A DNA stretch of 64,000 nucleotides from SKPT01 sp040905445 (GCA_040905445.1 JBBDRN010000049.1:6902-70901), one strand, 5' to 3'. Positions 1 to 7,340 are shown, numbered from the stretch's first letter. Notes: generated from the letters alone by a model not told the origin. Program-made: numbers and translations.

Positions 1-111
1 TTGCAGGAGCAGATCGCCACACTCCAGGCGATGGAGCAGCCGTCCGAGGCGTTCGGCGAAGCAACGAGTTTCTTTACGGAGCCGCGGGGCCTGACGCCGG
101 GGTGGGAGTAA
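1..111 (+). CDS. 3' end of an unidentified gene (partial)
   Basis: The window opens inside an open frame that reads 36 codons to a TAA at 109-111. The visible C-terminus begins LQEQIATLQAMEQP and ends LTPGWE. The short helical, glutamine-rich start could be the end of a coiled coil, but too little remains to recognise a family. I infer it is coding only because the frame is open from base 1 and its codons have GC-rich third positions. The upstream sequence is needed to confirm it. Confidence 0.4.
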   Translation: MQEQIATLQAMEQPSEAFGEATSFFTEPRGLTPGWE

Positions 112-204
112 TACCGGGCGCACGTGATGCGGATGGCCGGCGTGGATGGCCAAGGCGATCGGCGCCGCCTTCTTCCGTGAGGAACGCGTCTCAAGGAGGT
201 ACCG

Positions 205-243
205 ATGAGGCCGGCTGCCAAGCAACCCGAGGTTCAACAGTAG
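205..243 (+). CDS. Possible 12-residue micro-ORF with a perfect Shine-Dalgarno
   Basis: A textbook ribosome-binding site (AAGGAGGT, 193-200) sits four bases before ATG at 205. The frame encodes MRPAAKQPEVQQ and stops at 241-243. A 17-codon frame (127-180) ends just before it. Nothing is recognisable in the peptide. It could be a leader peptide, a decayed gene start or chance. The strength of the SD is the only reason to list it. Confidence 0.2.
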   Translation: MRPAAKQPEVQQ

Positions 244-273
244 GTTACGGATGACCCGGCCTATCGGTGCAAA

Positions 274-346
274 TGGAGCTGAGGGGGCTCGAACCCCTGA
301 CCTCGTGCATGCCATGCACGCGCTCTCCCAACTGAGCTACAGCCCC
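274..346 (-). tRNA. tRNA-Ala (anticodon GGC)
   Basis: On the minus strand the 73 bases fold as a complete cloverleaf. The acceptor stem GGGGCTG/CAGCTCC carries the G3:U70 wobble pair that is the alanine identity element. The D arm begins TAGCTCAGTTGGGAGAGC. The anticodon stem CGTGC/GCACG encloses the loop ATGGCAT, giving anticodon GGC. The T arm contains GGTTCGAGCCCC. The discriminator base is A and no CCA is encoded. Confidence 0.97.
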
Positions 347-364
347 GCGTCGGTGGAATGCGGA

Positions 365-393
365 AGTATAAGGTTGGCAGCGGGGCCGAGCAA
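365..393 (-). promoter_or_regulatory. Promoter of tRNA-Ala
   Basis: Reading the minus strand, TTGCTC (393-388) is followed after exactly 17 bases by TATACT (370-365). This leaves about 18 bases before the mature tRNA 5' end at 346. Spacing and hexamers fit a housekeeping sigma70-type promoter. Confidence 0.65.
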
Positions 394-620
394 GGCCCCC
401 AACCCCGCCACGCCCCCGCCACGCCTCCGCCACGCGCCGCCCCGCTCGCACACCTCTGCCACCGCTCGCCGCCTTGGGCGGGGGCCAGCCCACCCAACTC
501 CGCGGCCCCTACGGCCCTCCGCTGCCCTCCCGTCAGTGCCTGTCTCCCCCCGGGGCTTGCGGGTCCGGCAGCGGTGGGGTAATAACGACGCCAGCCTTTC
601 ACACACACACGGAGAGCCAG

Positions 621-1691
621 ATGAGCGAGACGCGACCGATCCGATACGGCATCGTGGGCCTGGGCCGGGCCGGCTGGAACATCCACGTCAGGCACCTTCG
701 CGACCGGGACGACGCCGTCGTCGCCGCGGTCGTCGATCCTGAGCCGGAGCGGTGCGCCGAGGCGAAGGCGGAGTTCGACTGCGCCTGCTACGAGAGCCTC
801 GACGAGCTCATCGCCGACGACAGCATTGACGTCGTCGTCGTCGCCACGCCGTCGCACCTTCACGCCTCGGACTCCATCGCGGCGATGCGGGCGGGCAAGG
901 ACGTGGTCGTCGAGAAGCCGATGGCCCTGGACCTGGACGAGGCGGACACCATCCTGTCGGCGTGGCGCGAGACGGGCAAACACCTGTTCGTGCATCAGAG
1001 CCGGCGCTTCACCAACGAGTACTGGCACCTCAAGCACGTGATCGACTCGGGACAGATCGGGCGGGTGTATCACATCCGCGCGTACATGAGCCGCTTCGCC
1101 CGCCGCAACGACTGGCAGACGCTGCGCAAGTTCGGCGGGGGGCTGCTCAACAACCACGGCTCGCACTTTCTCGACATGCTGCTGCAACTGATCGACTCGC
1201 CGGTGCGCGACGTGTGGGGCGACCTCAAGCAGGTCGCGTCGGCGGGCGATGTGGAGGACCACGTCAAGGCGCTCCTGCGCGGGGAGAACGGCACGACGAT
1301 CGACATGGAGATATCCACTGCGCAGAACATCGACCCGGCCCTGCCGACCTGGATCCTGTGCGGCACGCATGGCACGCTGACGTGCAGCGGCAAGGAGTCG
1401 ACCATCCGCTGGTTCGACCCCGACAAGGTCGCGCCGCTGGAGGTCGACACGGGCCCGGCGGCTGGCCGCAGCTACACCAACGACGACAAGCTGCCGTGGC
1501 AGGAGGAAACGGTGCCGGCCAAGGGACCGACGAGGCTGTCGTTTTATGACAACGTCACCGGCGTGCTGCGGCGCGGCGAGGCGATGCACGTCACGCCCGA
1601 GTCGGTGCGCGAGCTCATTCGCGTCGTCGCGGAGATCCGGCGCGGCTCAGGCTTCGAGGAAGGCGCGCCGGCGACGGCCGCGGCGCGGTAG
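621..1691 (+). CDS. Gfo/Idh/MocA family NAD(P)-dependent oxidoreductase
   Basis: This is a 356-residue protein of the family that oxidises or reduces sugars, inositols and related carbonyls with NAD(P). The N-terminal Rossmann motif GIVGLGRAG (residues 10-18) and the signature EKP with its lysine near residue 100 are intact. The C-terminal half is the usual alpha/beta domain with a substrate-side HGSHFLD segment. I chose ATG 621 because GGAGAG lies just upstream and the family begins at this Rossmann strand; an upstream extension of the frame to 474 is not needed. The substrate cannot be told from sequence. It stands alone on the plus strand and faces the HYExAFE gene across a repeat cluster. 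Confidence 0.9.
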   Translation: MSETRPIRYGIVGLGRAGWNIHVRHLRDRDDAVVAAVVDPEPERCAEAKAEFDCACYESLDELIADDSIDVVVVATPSHLHASDSIAAMRAGKDVVVEKPMALDLDEADTILSAWRETGKHLFVHQSRRFTNEYWHLKHVIDSGQIGRVYHIRAYMSRFARRNDWQTLRKFGGGLLNNHGSHFLDMLLQLIDSPVRDVWGDLKQVASAGDVEDHVKALLRGENGTTIDMEISTAQNIDPALPTWILCGTHGTLTCSGKESTIRWFDPDKVAPLEVDTGPAAGRSYTNDDKLPWQEETVPAKGPTRLSFYDNVTGVLRRGEAMHVTPESVRELIRVVAEIRRGSGFEEGAPATAAAR

Positions 1692-1717
1692 GGGGTACGC
1701 GCGCACTGTGCCGGATG

Positions 1718-1983
1718 TAGGATGGGTGAAGCGAAGCGCAACCCACCATCCCCGTAGTCCGCGATGGGTTGCGCTTCGCTTCACCCACCCTATGCAGAGT
1801 CAGAGCATCGCCTTGAGCGGTGTGGCGGCGGGTGCCACTGACAAGGCCGACTTCGGCCTTGTCAGTGCTTGCCGTCGGTCGCACTGACAAGCTCCGCGGA
1901 CTCCGCTTGTCAGTGGCACCCCGCGCGGAATCCACCGTCGCCGGTGATTCGCGTGGGTCGCGCTTCGCTTCACCCACTCTACA
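1718..1983. repeat. Compound palindromic repeat cluster between convergent genes (families A and B)
   Basis: Family B: a 22-base perfect inverted repeat, arms 1724-1745 and 1765-1786, with a third variant copy at 1953-1983. Family A (1831-1920): two consecutive hairpins, each bounded by CACTGACAAG and CTTGTCAGTG, enclosed by GGTGCCACTG and CAGTGGCACC at the outer ends. The first hairpin has a 15-bp stem. Similar family A elements lie at 26575-26663 and 58559-58650, also between convergent genes, so a role as bidirectional terminator is plausible. Confidence 0.85.
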
Positions 1984-1988
1984 CAAGG

Positions 1989-2498
1989 TCAAAGCATCGC
2001 CTTCAGCGGTGTCGCCAGCTCATCGAACGCCTTGGCGGGGATGCTCACGGTGTTCCACTTCGCGCTGCGGCGGCGCATGTGCTCGCGGTAGGCGGACAGC
2101 GTCACACCGAGCACGGCATACCAGCGATCGCCAAACGTGAACACCTCGTGAAAGAGGGCGTCGGGCGGCTGGGCATCGCACCAGAACAGAAACGCGAACG
2201 CCGCCTCGAAGCCGTCGCCGAAGATCCCGCGCCACGTCTCGAGGCAGCGCACGTCCTCGTCGGTGACCCAGTTCTGCATGCCGCGGCCGGTGCGGGCGGT
2301 GTGCTTGCGGCCCTTGACGTCGATGAGCAGGTTGGGGCCCGTCGACGAGTAGACGACGAAGTCGAAGCTCTTGAGCTTGCGCGGGACGGTGGCGCCGTGC
2401 ACGGCGCGCTTGGCCTCGTCCACGGCCACGTAGGGGATGGCGTTGGCGCGGAGATAATGCTCGAAGGCGGCGTCGTAGTGGAAGCGGCGCTGGGCCAT
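1989..2498 (-). CDS. HYExAFE family protein, nuclease-like
   Basis: The 169-residue protein starts MAQRRFHYDAAFEHYLR and so carries the HYExAFE signature (here HYDAAFE, residues 7-13), known from planctomycete proteins of unknown function. Further in, FDFVVYSS and then LLIDVKGRK resemble the D...(D/E)xK core of the PD-(D/E)XK nuclease fold. A nuclease or DNA-binding role is therefore an inference, not known. Length fits a single small domain. The start ATG 2498 has no clear Shine-Dalgarno; instead GACACT lies six bases upstream, suggesting a leaderless transcript. Repeat clusters border it on both sides. Confidence 0.75.
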   Translation of the reverse strand: MAQRRFHYDAAFEHYLRANAIPYVAVDEAKRAVHGATVPRKLKSFDFVVYSSTGPNLLIDVKGRKHTARTGRGMQNWVTDEDVRCLETWRGIFGDGFEAAFAFLFWCDAQPPDALFHEVFTFGDRWYAVLGVTLSAYREHMRRRSAKWNTVSIPAKAFDELATPLKAML

Positions 2499-2536
2499 GA
2501 GGGCAGTGTCGTGCGGGGGACGCGTGGGTGCAAGCG

Positions 2537-2600
2537 TAGGGTCCGCTGTGCGGACCTTGCCGGGGGCGCGGCCGGGGATGGTCCGCCACAGCGGACCCTA
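2537..2600. repeat. Family E inverted repeat, overlapping the hisS stop codon
   Basis: The element starts TAGGGTCCGCTGTGCGGACC and ends with the near-reverse complement GCGGACCCTA. The last three bases, read on the minus strand, are the TAG stop of hisS. Related elements lie at 38306-38370 and 60228-60293, with half-copies at 35286-35296 and 41350-41371. Confidence 0.8.
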
Positions 2601-3893
2601 CAGGCGTGCGGCAACGTCGCTCAGGGTGACCGCCTCCTGCTCACCGGTGTCGAGGTTCTTGAGCTGCGCCTGGCCGGCGGGAGCGTCGTCGTCGAGGATC
2701 AGCGCGTAGCGGGCGCGGGCGGTGCCGGCGTCCTTGAGCAGCTTGCCGAGGTTGCGCGTCGCCTTGTACGTCAGCCGGGCGTGGATGCCGGCCCGGCGCA
2801 GGCCGGCGACGGTGCGGTGGAGGTGGTCGCTGCCGGCGTCGGTGATGGCGACGACGTAGACGTCGGGGCGCGGGCTGACGTCGGCGGGGACGAGGCCCTT
2901 GTCCTCGAGGACGTTGCTGAGCACGACATCGCCCATGCCAAAGCCGACCGCGGGCGTGGGCGGGCCGCCGAAGAGCTCGATGAGCTGGTCGTATCGCCCG
3001 CCGCCGGCCATGGCGCGTTCGACGCCGGCGACCTCGTGGATCTCGAAGACGGTGCCGGTGTAGTAGGCGAGGCCGCGGACGATGCCGAGGTCGTACTCGC
3101 ACCAGTCGTCGAGGCCGAAGGCGCGGAGCTGGTGGTCGAGCGACTCGAGCTCGCCGAGCTCGCTGTCGTCGATGCCCAGGCTGCGCCGCATGGAGCCGAG
3201 GCCGCCGGGCTGGTACTTGTAGCGGCAGGTCTGGTCGAAGCGAGCGACGCGCGACGGGTCGAGGCCCAACTCGCCCGCCTGCTTCTGGAAGGCGTCGCCG
3301 TCGAGCTTGTCGCGCCGGTCGAGCAGGTCGAACGCGTCGAGCATGCGGCCTTCGGGCACACCGAGCTTGGCGAGCACGTGGCGGACGGTCTGGCGGTGGC
3401 TGACCTTCACGCGCACGTGCTCGGGGCCGAGGCCCAACTCCTGCAACAGGTCGACAGCGACGAGGATGCACTCGGCGTCGGCGATGGGGCTCGATTTGGG
3501 GTCCGCGCCGAGGATGTCAACGTTCCACTGCCAGAATTCGCGCAGCCGGCCACGCTGCGGTCGCTCCGCGCGGCAGAGGTTGGGCGTGCAGAACCACTTG
3601 ATCGGCTTGGGCAGGGCCGAGGCCTGCTCGGCGACCATCCGGGCGAGCGTGGGCGTAAACTCGGGGCGGATGGCGAGCTCCCGCCCGCCGCGGTCCTCGA
3701 AGTGGAACAGCTCGCCGACGATCCCCTCGCCCGACTTGACCTTGTACAGCTCGAGCGGCTCGAAGATCGGGCCGTCGATCTGCTCGAAGCCGTGGCGGAT
3801 CGAGACGCGTCGCCAGGCGTCGACGAGGTGGTTGCGCCAGGCCATCTGGCGGGGATAGAAGTCGCGCGTGCCTCGGGGGGCGTGGAGTTTCAT
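2598..3893 (-). CDS. hisS: Histidyl-tRNA synthetase
   Basis: The 431-residue class II aminoacyl-tRNA synthetase charges tRNA-His with histidine in the cytoplasm. It opens with APRGTRDFYP, the usual HisRS N-terminus. Motif 2 is seen as RAERPQRGRLREFWQWN, and the histidine-specific GLAYYTGTVFEI loop follows near residue 270. The C-terminal anticodon-binding domain begins around VYVVAITDAGS. Length is normal. Start ATG 3893 matches the family N-terminus and is followed upstream by a heptamer repeat rather than a typical leader. Its TAG stop is part of a family E repeat. Confidence 0.97.
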   Translation of the reverse strand: MKLHAPRGTRDFYPRQMAWRNHLVDAWRRVSIRHGFEQIDGPIFEPLELYKVKSGEGIVGELFHFEDRGGRELAIRPEFTPTLARMVAEQASALPKPIKWFCTPNLCRAERPQRGRLREFWQWNVDILGADPKSSPIADAECILVAVDLLQELGLGPEHVRVKVSHRQTVRHVLAKLGVPEGRMLDAFDLLDRRDKLDGDAFQKQAGELGLDPSRVARFDQTCRYKYQPGGLGSMRRSLGIDDSELGELESLDHQLRAFGLDDWCEYDLGIVRGLAYYTGTVFEIHEVAGVERAMAGGGRYDQLIELFGGPPTPAVGFGMGDVVLSNVLEDKGLVPADVSPRPDVYVVAITDAGSDHLHRTVAGLRRAGIHARLTYKATRNLGKLLKDAGTARARYALILDDDAPAGQAQLKNLDTGEQEAVTLSDVAARL

Positions 3894-3930
3894 GGGAAGG
3901 GGCTAGGGGTTAGGGACAAGGGGCTAGGGG
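3894..3930. repeat. Period-7 tandem repeat (GGGGCTA-type) upstream of hisS
   Basis: The block reads as heptamers GGGGCTA, GGGGTTA, GGGACAA, GGGGCTA and then GGGG. It occupies the leader of hisS and is one of several heptamer families in this window. Confidence 0.7.
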
Positions 3931-4000
3931 GGGGTGGCGAGCGGGACAGTCTCGCCCATCGGCGGGGTAAAAGCAATCGGCGCACGGCTTGCCCTTCGGG

Positions 4001-4786
4001 TCAAGCCGTGGCACCCGGCGTGGCGGGGGCGGGCTTTGTGCCGCGATAGCAGATGGCGATGCCCAGGGTCAGGGCCTTGTCGATGACGTCGGTGAAGCCG
4101 GCCGCGCCGATCTGCTCGATCAGGGCGTCGCGGCTCAGGAACGTGTTGACGCTCTGCGGCAGGTAGTTGTACGCGCCGCTGCGGTCGCGGGCGATGAGCG
4201 CAGCCGTGCGCGGCATGACGTGCCGGAAGTAGAAGTTGTACCCCGCCCGCAGCACCCGGCTGCGCGGCAGGGAGAACTCCAGAATGATCAGCCGCCCGCC
4301 CGGCCGCAGCACGCGGTGAAACTCCGCCAAGGCGCGGCGCGGGTCGGCGACGTTGCGGATGCCGAACGCGATGCTCACGACGTCGACGCTCGCATCGGGC
4401 AGCGGGAGCCTCATCGCGTCGCCCGCGTGGTAGGCGAGGCCGGTGTCGGTGTCGCGGCGCTTGGCCTGCGCGACACGGAGCATGTTGACGGTGAAGTCGC
4501 TGCCGATGACGCGGCGGGCGCCGCCGTCGACGAAGGCGAGGCTGAGGTCGCCCGTGCCGCACGCGACGTCGAGGATGGTGTCGCCGGGCTGGACGTCCGC
4601 CATGCGCACGGCGGCGCGGCGCCAGGCCTGGTCGCGCCCCAGCGAGTGCAGGCGGTTGTTCAGGTCGTAGCTGTCGGCGATCGCGGCGAACATGCGCTCG
4701 ACCCGCCGGGCCTTGTCAGGCGCGGCGTGCGGGTTGGCGAGGTCGGGCGTGGACCAGGCGGGCTGGTTGGTGTCGGTGGAATTCAA
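4001..4786 (-). CDS. ubiE: UbiE/MenG-type quinone methyltransferase
   Basis: The 261-residue SAM-dependent C-methyltransferase catalyses ring methylation in menaquinone (and in some bacteria ubiquinone) synthesis. Visible family features are MFAAIADSYDLNNRLHSLG near the N-terminus, the SAM-binding motif LDVACGTGDLS around residue 70, and the signature FGIRNVADP with RVLRPGGRLIILEFS. In a planctomycete the product is presumably menaquinone; the substrate is inferred from the phylum. The start is unusual: the frame opens at TTG 4786, which lies inside a heptamer repeat of the AATTCAAA type, and the first in-frame ATG would remove family-conserved residues. The next gene downstream on this strand is hisS. 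Confidence 0.92.
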   Translation of the reverse strand: MNSTDTNQPAWSTPDLANPHAAPDKARRVERMFAAIADSYDLNNRLHSLGRDQAWRRAAVRMADVQPGDTILDVACGTGDLSLAFVDGGARRVIGSDFTVNMLRVAQAKRRDTDTGLAYHAGDAMRLPLPDASVDVVSIAFGIRNVADPRRALAEFHRVLRPGGRLIILEFSLPRSRVLRAGYNFYFRHVMPRTAALIARDRSGAYNYLPQSVNTFLSRDALIEQIGAAGFTDVIDKALTLGIAICYRGTKPAPATPGATA

Positions 4787-4858
4787 AATTCAGAATTCAA
4801 AATTCAGAAAGTGGGAAGCAGCCGTTCGCTCTTAGCCATCAGCCATCCTGCTGCTGCT
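4782..4858. repeat. Two period-7 repeats (AATTCAA/AATTCAG and CATCAGC types)
   Basis: AATTCAA and AATTCAG heptamers alternate from about 4780 to 4808, an AT-rich island in GC-rich DNA. They are followed by AGCCATCAGCCATC near 4833-4848. The first block supplies the probable TTG start of ubiE. The second contains the TGA stop of the M48 peptidase gene. The same AATTCAGA block recurs near 46616. Confidence 0.75.
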
Positions 4859-5738
4859 GTTCCGGGTCGTGGCTTGGCGGGGGGAGGGTCGGCAACTCGT
4901 TGAGCACCGTCTCGCGGAAGCGGGGCTCGTGGAGGCTGTAGCGGCCCGGCTCGTCGCGGTCGGGGTAGCGGTCCACGATGATCGCCTGGATCCGGTCAAT
5001 GCGGCTCTCCGGGTGCGGGTGCGTGGCGAAGAACTCGAAGCCCGGGTAGCTGCCCGACGCGCGGGCGAGGATCTCCATGAGCTGGGCGGCCCCGTCGGGG
5101 TGGTAGCCGAGCTGGGTCATGTAGCGCATGCCCAACTCGTCGGCGGCATGCTCCTGGTCGCGGCTGAAGGTCAGCAGGTAGACGTTGGTGCCCAGGCCGA
5201 GCACCTTCACCCAGGTCTCGTAGTCGGCGCCGGCCGCGACGCCGAGCAGGCCCAGGCCCATCTCCGCAGCGGCGGCGCGGGTCATCTGCCGGCCGAGGTG
5301 CTCGTCGGTGACGTGCCCGATCTCGTGGCCGAGCACCGCGGCGAGTTGGGCTTCGTTGGTCATCTCGGCGAGCAGGCCGCGGCTGACGAACACCTTGCCC
5401 CCCGGCAGGGCGAAGGCGTTGAGGATGGGCGAGTCGACGACGAAGAACTCCCAGGGCAGGTGCGGCCGCTCGCTGAGGGTGGCGAGCTGCTCGCCGAGGT
5501 CGCGGACGTATTGGCGGATCTGGCTGGAAGGGATCTCTCCGCCGAACGCTTCAAGGAACGCGGGAGCCTCTTGCTCGCCGATCTGGATCTCCTCCGGCTC
5601 GGTCAGGGCGTTGAGGTGGGTCTCGCCGGTGGCGGGACTGGTGCTGCAGCCGGCGGCGAGGCCGGCGCTGAGGCCCGCGGCGAGGCAGAGCCGCAGGCAG
5701 GCGAGCAGGGGGCGGGGGGCGGATCGGAGCGGCGGCAT
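4839..5738 (-). CDS. M48 family metallopeptidase lipoprotein (BepA/LoiP-like)
   Basis: The 299-residue protein has an N-terminal signal ending in the lipobox LAAGC (cysteine about residue 31), so it is probably a lipoprotein at a cell-envelope membrane. The zinc protease motif HEIGH (within GHEIGHVTDEH) is followed by a helix and by HAADELGM, carrying the third zinc ligand. The DSPILNAFALPGGKVFV segment is the usual M48 substrate-side strand. Related proteins degrade misfolded outer-membrane or periplasmic proteins; that role here is inferred. The C-terminus is a glutamine-rich tail (PEQQQQDG) encoded at the edge of a heptamer repeat that also provides the stop codon. Confidence 0.92.
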   Translation of the reverse strand: MPPLRSAPRPLLACLRLCLAAGLSAGLAAGCSTSPATGETHLNALTEPEEIQIGEQEAPAFLEAFGGEIPSSQIRQYVRDLGEQLATLSERPHLPWEFFVVDSPILNAFALPGGKVFVSRGLLAEMTNEAQLAAVLGHEIGHVTDEHLGRQMTRAAAAEMGLGLLGVAAGADYETWVKVLGLGTNVYLLTFSRDQEHAADELGMRYMTQLGYHPDGAAQLMEILARASGSYPGFEFFATHPHPESRIDRIQAIIVDRYPDRDEPGRYSLHEPRFRETVLNELPTLPPPSHDPEQQQQDG

Positions 5739-5903
5739 GGGGCACCTCGTGCGTTGCTGGGGGCAGGGGCGGGACGGAGCGCGCGGGCCGGGGGGTCGTG
5801 TTAAAATGGGCGAGCCGGGGCCGGCGGAGAACCATGATATCGCCCTTGGGTCCGTTTGTGCGGCCTGAGCCCGTTATGGGACCGCGGGGTTGGGCTACAA
5901 CCC

Positions 5904-6190
5904 TTGACAAGAGAGCGTTTTATCGCGATTTTATACGTGCGATGGACGAAGGACGCGGCGGGGCGTGGTGGCGGGTCAAGAGTTTTCCGCCCCGGGTTCG
6001 ATGAATGAGGCAGCCGTCGGCCGTGGGCCGATGGCGGCGCAGCGACCAGCCCGCCTCGGGGGGGAGCCGGTCGGGGAGGGAAGGTTGCGTCGCCGGGTGC
6101 GGATGACCCGGTGAGGACCCGTAACGCGGGACGGACATGGCCGTCCGCCCGTGGCCTTACCCGAAGTCCGTGTCCGCGACACACTTGGAG
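5904..6190 (+). promoter_or_regulatory. Probable promoter and long structured leader of the B12-fold gene
   Basis: TTGACA at 5904-5909 is followed by an AT-rich stretch with TTTTAT/TTATAC around 5929-5937. The spacing is longer than ideal (19 to 21). The next 250 bases hold several GC-rich hairpins, including GGACGG-ACATGG-CCGTCC near 6130 and CCGGGT-ACCCGG near 6098. I could not match them to a cobalamin riboswitch: the B12 box is absent. An unrecognised regulatory leader is possible. Confidence 0.4.
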
Positions 6191-6196
6191 AAGATG

Positions 6197-6910
6197 ATGG
6201 CAACGCAGCGTAATCACCTGCTCGAGCAGTTCTTCAACAGCCTGATCTCGGGCGACCGTGCCGGGGCGCGCGACGTGGTGGACCAGGTGCTGGAGGCCGA
6301 CTGCCCCGCCCCGCGGGTGCTCAGCCACCTGTTCTGGCCGGCGCTGGAGCAGATTCAGAACCTCTACCGCCACGACCAGCTCACCGCCCTGGCCTACCAG
6401 TACGCCACCCGCCTGCTCCGCCAGCTCGCCGACCAGATGCAGCTCCGGCTCGAGCAGGGCGACCGCAACGGCACGACCGTGCTGGTGGCCTCCGGCGACG
6501 AGCAGTCCGAGGAGCTCGCGGCCCAGATGGCGGCCGACCTGCTCGAAGCCGACGGCTACACCGTCTACTTCGTCGGTGGCGGCGTGGCCAACGATGAGAT
6601 CGTCGAGCAGCTCGGGCACCTCAATGCCGAGAAGCTGGTGATCTTCGGCGCCGTCGCCCAGACGGTGCCCTACACGCGGCTGCTGATCGATCGCCTGCAC
6701 GATATCGGCGCGTGTCCGAAGCTGCAGGTCGTGGTCGGCGGGGGCGTGTTCAATCGGGCGGACGGCCTGGCCGAGGAGATCGGCGCCGACCTCTGGGCCA
6801 AGGACCCGGCCGAGCTCGTCGAGCTGCTGCAGGAACAGCCGCAGCGCCGGATGACCAGCGACCAGCGGACCGTGGGCCGACGCCGCCGGGCCGCGAGCGA
6901 CGCGGCATAG
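6197..6910 (+). CDS. B12-binding-fold protein lacking the cobalamin-ligand histidine
   Basis: The 237-residue protein has two parts: an N-terminal helical cap (residues 5-85, with FWPALEQIQNLYRHD) and a C-terminal Rossmann-like domain (93-225) ending VVVGGGVFNRADGLAEEIGADLW. This is the layout of corrinoid-binding proteins and of CarH-type photoreceptor domains. In cobalamin binders the C domain carries DxHxxG. Here the matching stretch is D101-E-Q103-S-E-E106, so histidine and glycine are replaced. It may bind cobalamin without His ligation, bind something else, or act only as a regulator partner. ATG 6197 is preferred over 6194 for its spacing from GGAG (6187-6190). No DNA-binding domain is present. 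Confidence 0.75.
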   Translation: MATQRNHLLEQFFNSLISGDRAGARDVVDQVLEADCPAPRVLSHLFWPALEQIQNLYRHDQLTALAYQYATRLLRQLADQMQLRLEQGDRNGTTVLVASGDEQSEELAAQMAADLLEADGYTVYFVGGGVANDEIVEQLGHLNAEKLVIFGAVAQTVPYTRLLIDRLHDIGACPKLQVVVGGGVFNRADGLAEEIGADLWAKDPAELVELLQEQPQRRMTSDQRTVGRRRRAASDAA

Positions 6911-7010
6911 GCAAAAGTCGGCAGGGGGCAGACGGCAGCCAGGCGGCGAGGCGATGGCGCGGCTGTTGGCGGCGATCCTCCGGCCTACCCCCGGCGGCTG
7001 AACAGCGCCC

Positions 7011-7038
7011 TCGACAAAACCTGGCCCATGCTTATACT
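7011..7038 (+). promoter_or_regulatory. Promoter of tRNA-Leu
   Basis: TCGACA (7011-7016) and TATACT (7033-7038) are separated by 16 bases and lie 32 bases before the tRNA 5' end. This matches the sigma70-like promoter at tRNA-Ala. Confidence 0.7.
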
Positions 7039-7070
7039 GTGTGGTTCCCCGGCCAAGTGCCGGGCGCCGC

Positions 7071-7156
7071 GCGGCCGTGGCGGAATTGGCAGACGCGCCA
7101 GGTTGAGGGCCTGGTGGGGATAAAACCCCGTGGAGGTTCGACTCCTCTCGGCCGCA
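7071..7156 (+). tRNA. tRNA-Leu (anticodon GAG)
   Basis: An 86-base class II tRNA. The acceptor stem GCGGCCG pairs with CGGCCGC. The anticodon stem CCAGG/CCTGG holds loop TTGAGGG, giving anticodon GAG. A long variable arm (TGGGGATAAAACCCCG) is present, as expected for leucine tRNAs. The T arm contains GGTTCGACTCC. The discriminator is A and CCA is not encoded. Confidence 0.97.
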
Positions 7157-7206
7157 TTGCCCGCTGATTCAGCTCGCAGCGATTTCGCAAACCCCTCGCA
7201 TCCGCC

Positions 7207-7240
7207 GAAGCCCACGGATTGAATCCGTGGGCTTCTTCGT
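7207..7240 (+). terminator. Hairpin terminator after tRNA-Leu
   Basis: Arms GAAGCCCACGGATT (7207-7220) and AATCCGTGGGCTTC (7222-7235) form a long stem, followed by TTCGTT. The T-run is weak. A related palindrome occurs at about 35223-35253, so it may also be a dispersed repeat. Confidence 0.6.
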
Positions 7241-7272
7241 TGGGGAGCGGCGCCATCGCTGCGGTAGACGCT

Positions 7273-7340
7273 CCTAATCCTGATCCTGGTTCCTAATCCT
7301 GATCCGGTTTCGCCTATTTGGGGGAGGATTAGGAGTTGGA
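7273..7340. repeat. Repeat of TCCTAATCCTGA type
   Basis: CCTAATCC, TGATCC and GGTTCC units alternate, followed by the inverse GGAGGATTAGGAG at about 7323-7335. The two halves could form a hairpin at the 3' side of comM. It belongs to the same class of low-complexity tandem repeats seen elsewhere in the window. Confidence 0.6.

Noticed and set aside
1869..4049. 726-codon open frame antisense to the HYExAFE gene and hisS
   Set aside because: hisS is unmistakable on the minus strand; the antisense frame is a shadow.
5940..6190. Cobalamin riboswitch before the B12-fold gene
   Set aside because: The conserved B12 box (GCCACTG type) is not present. Only general hairpins are seen.
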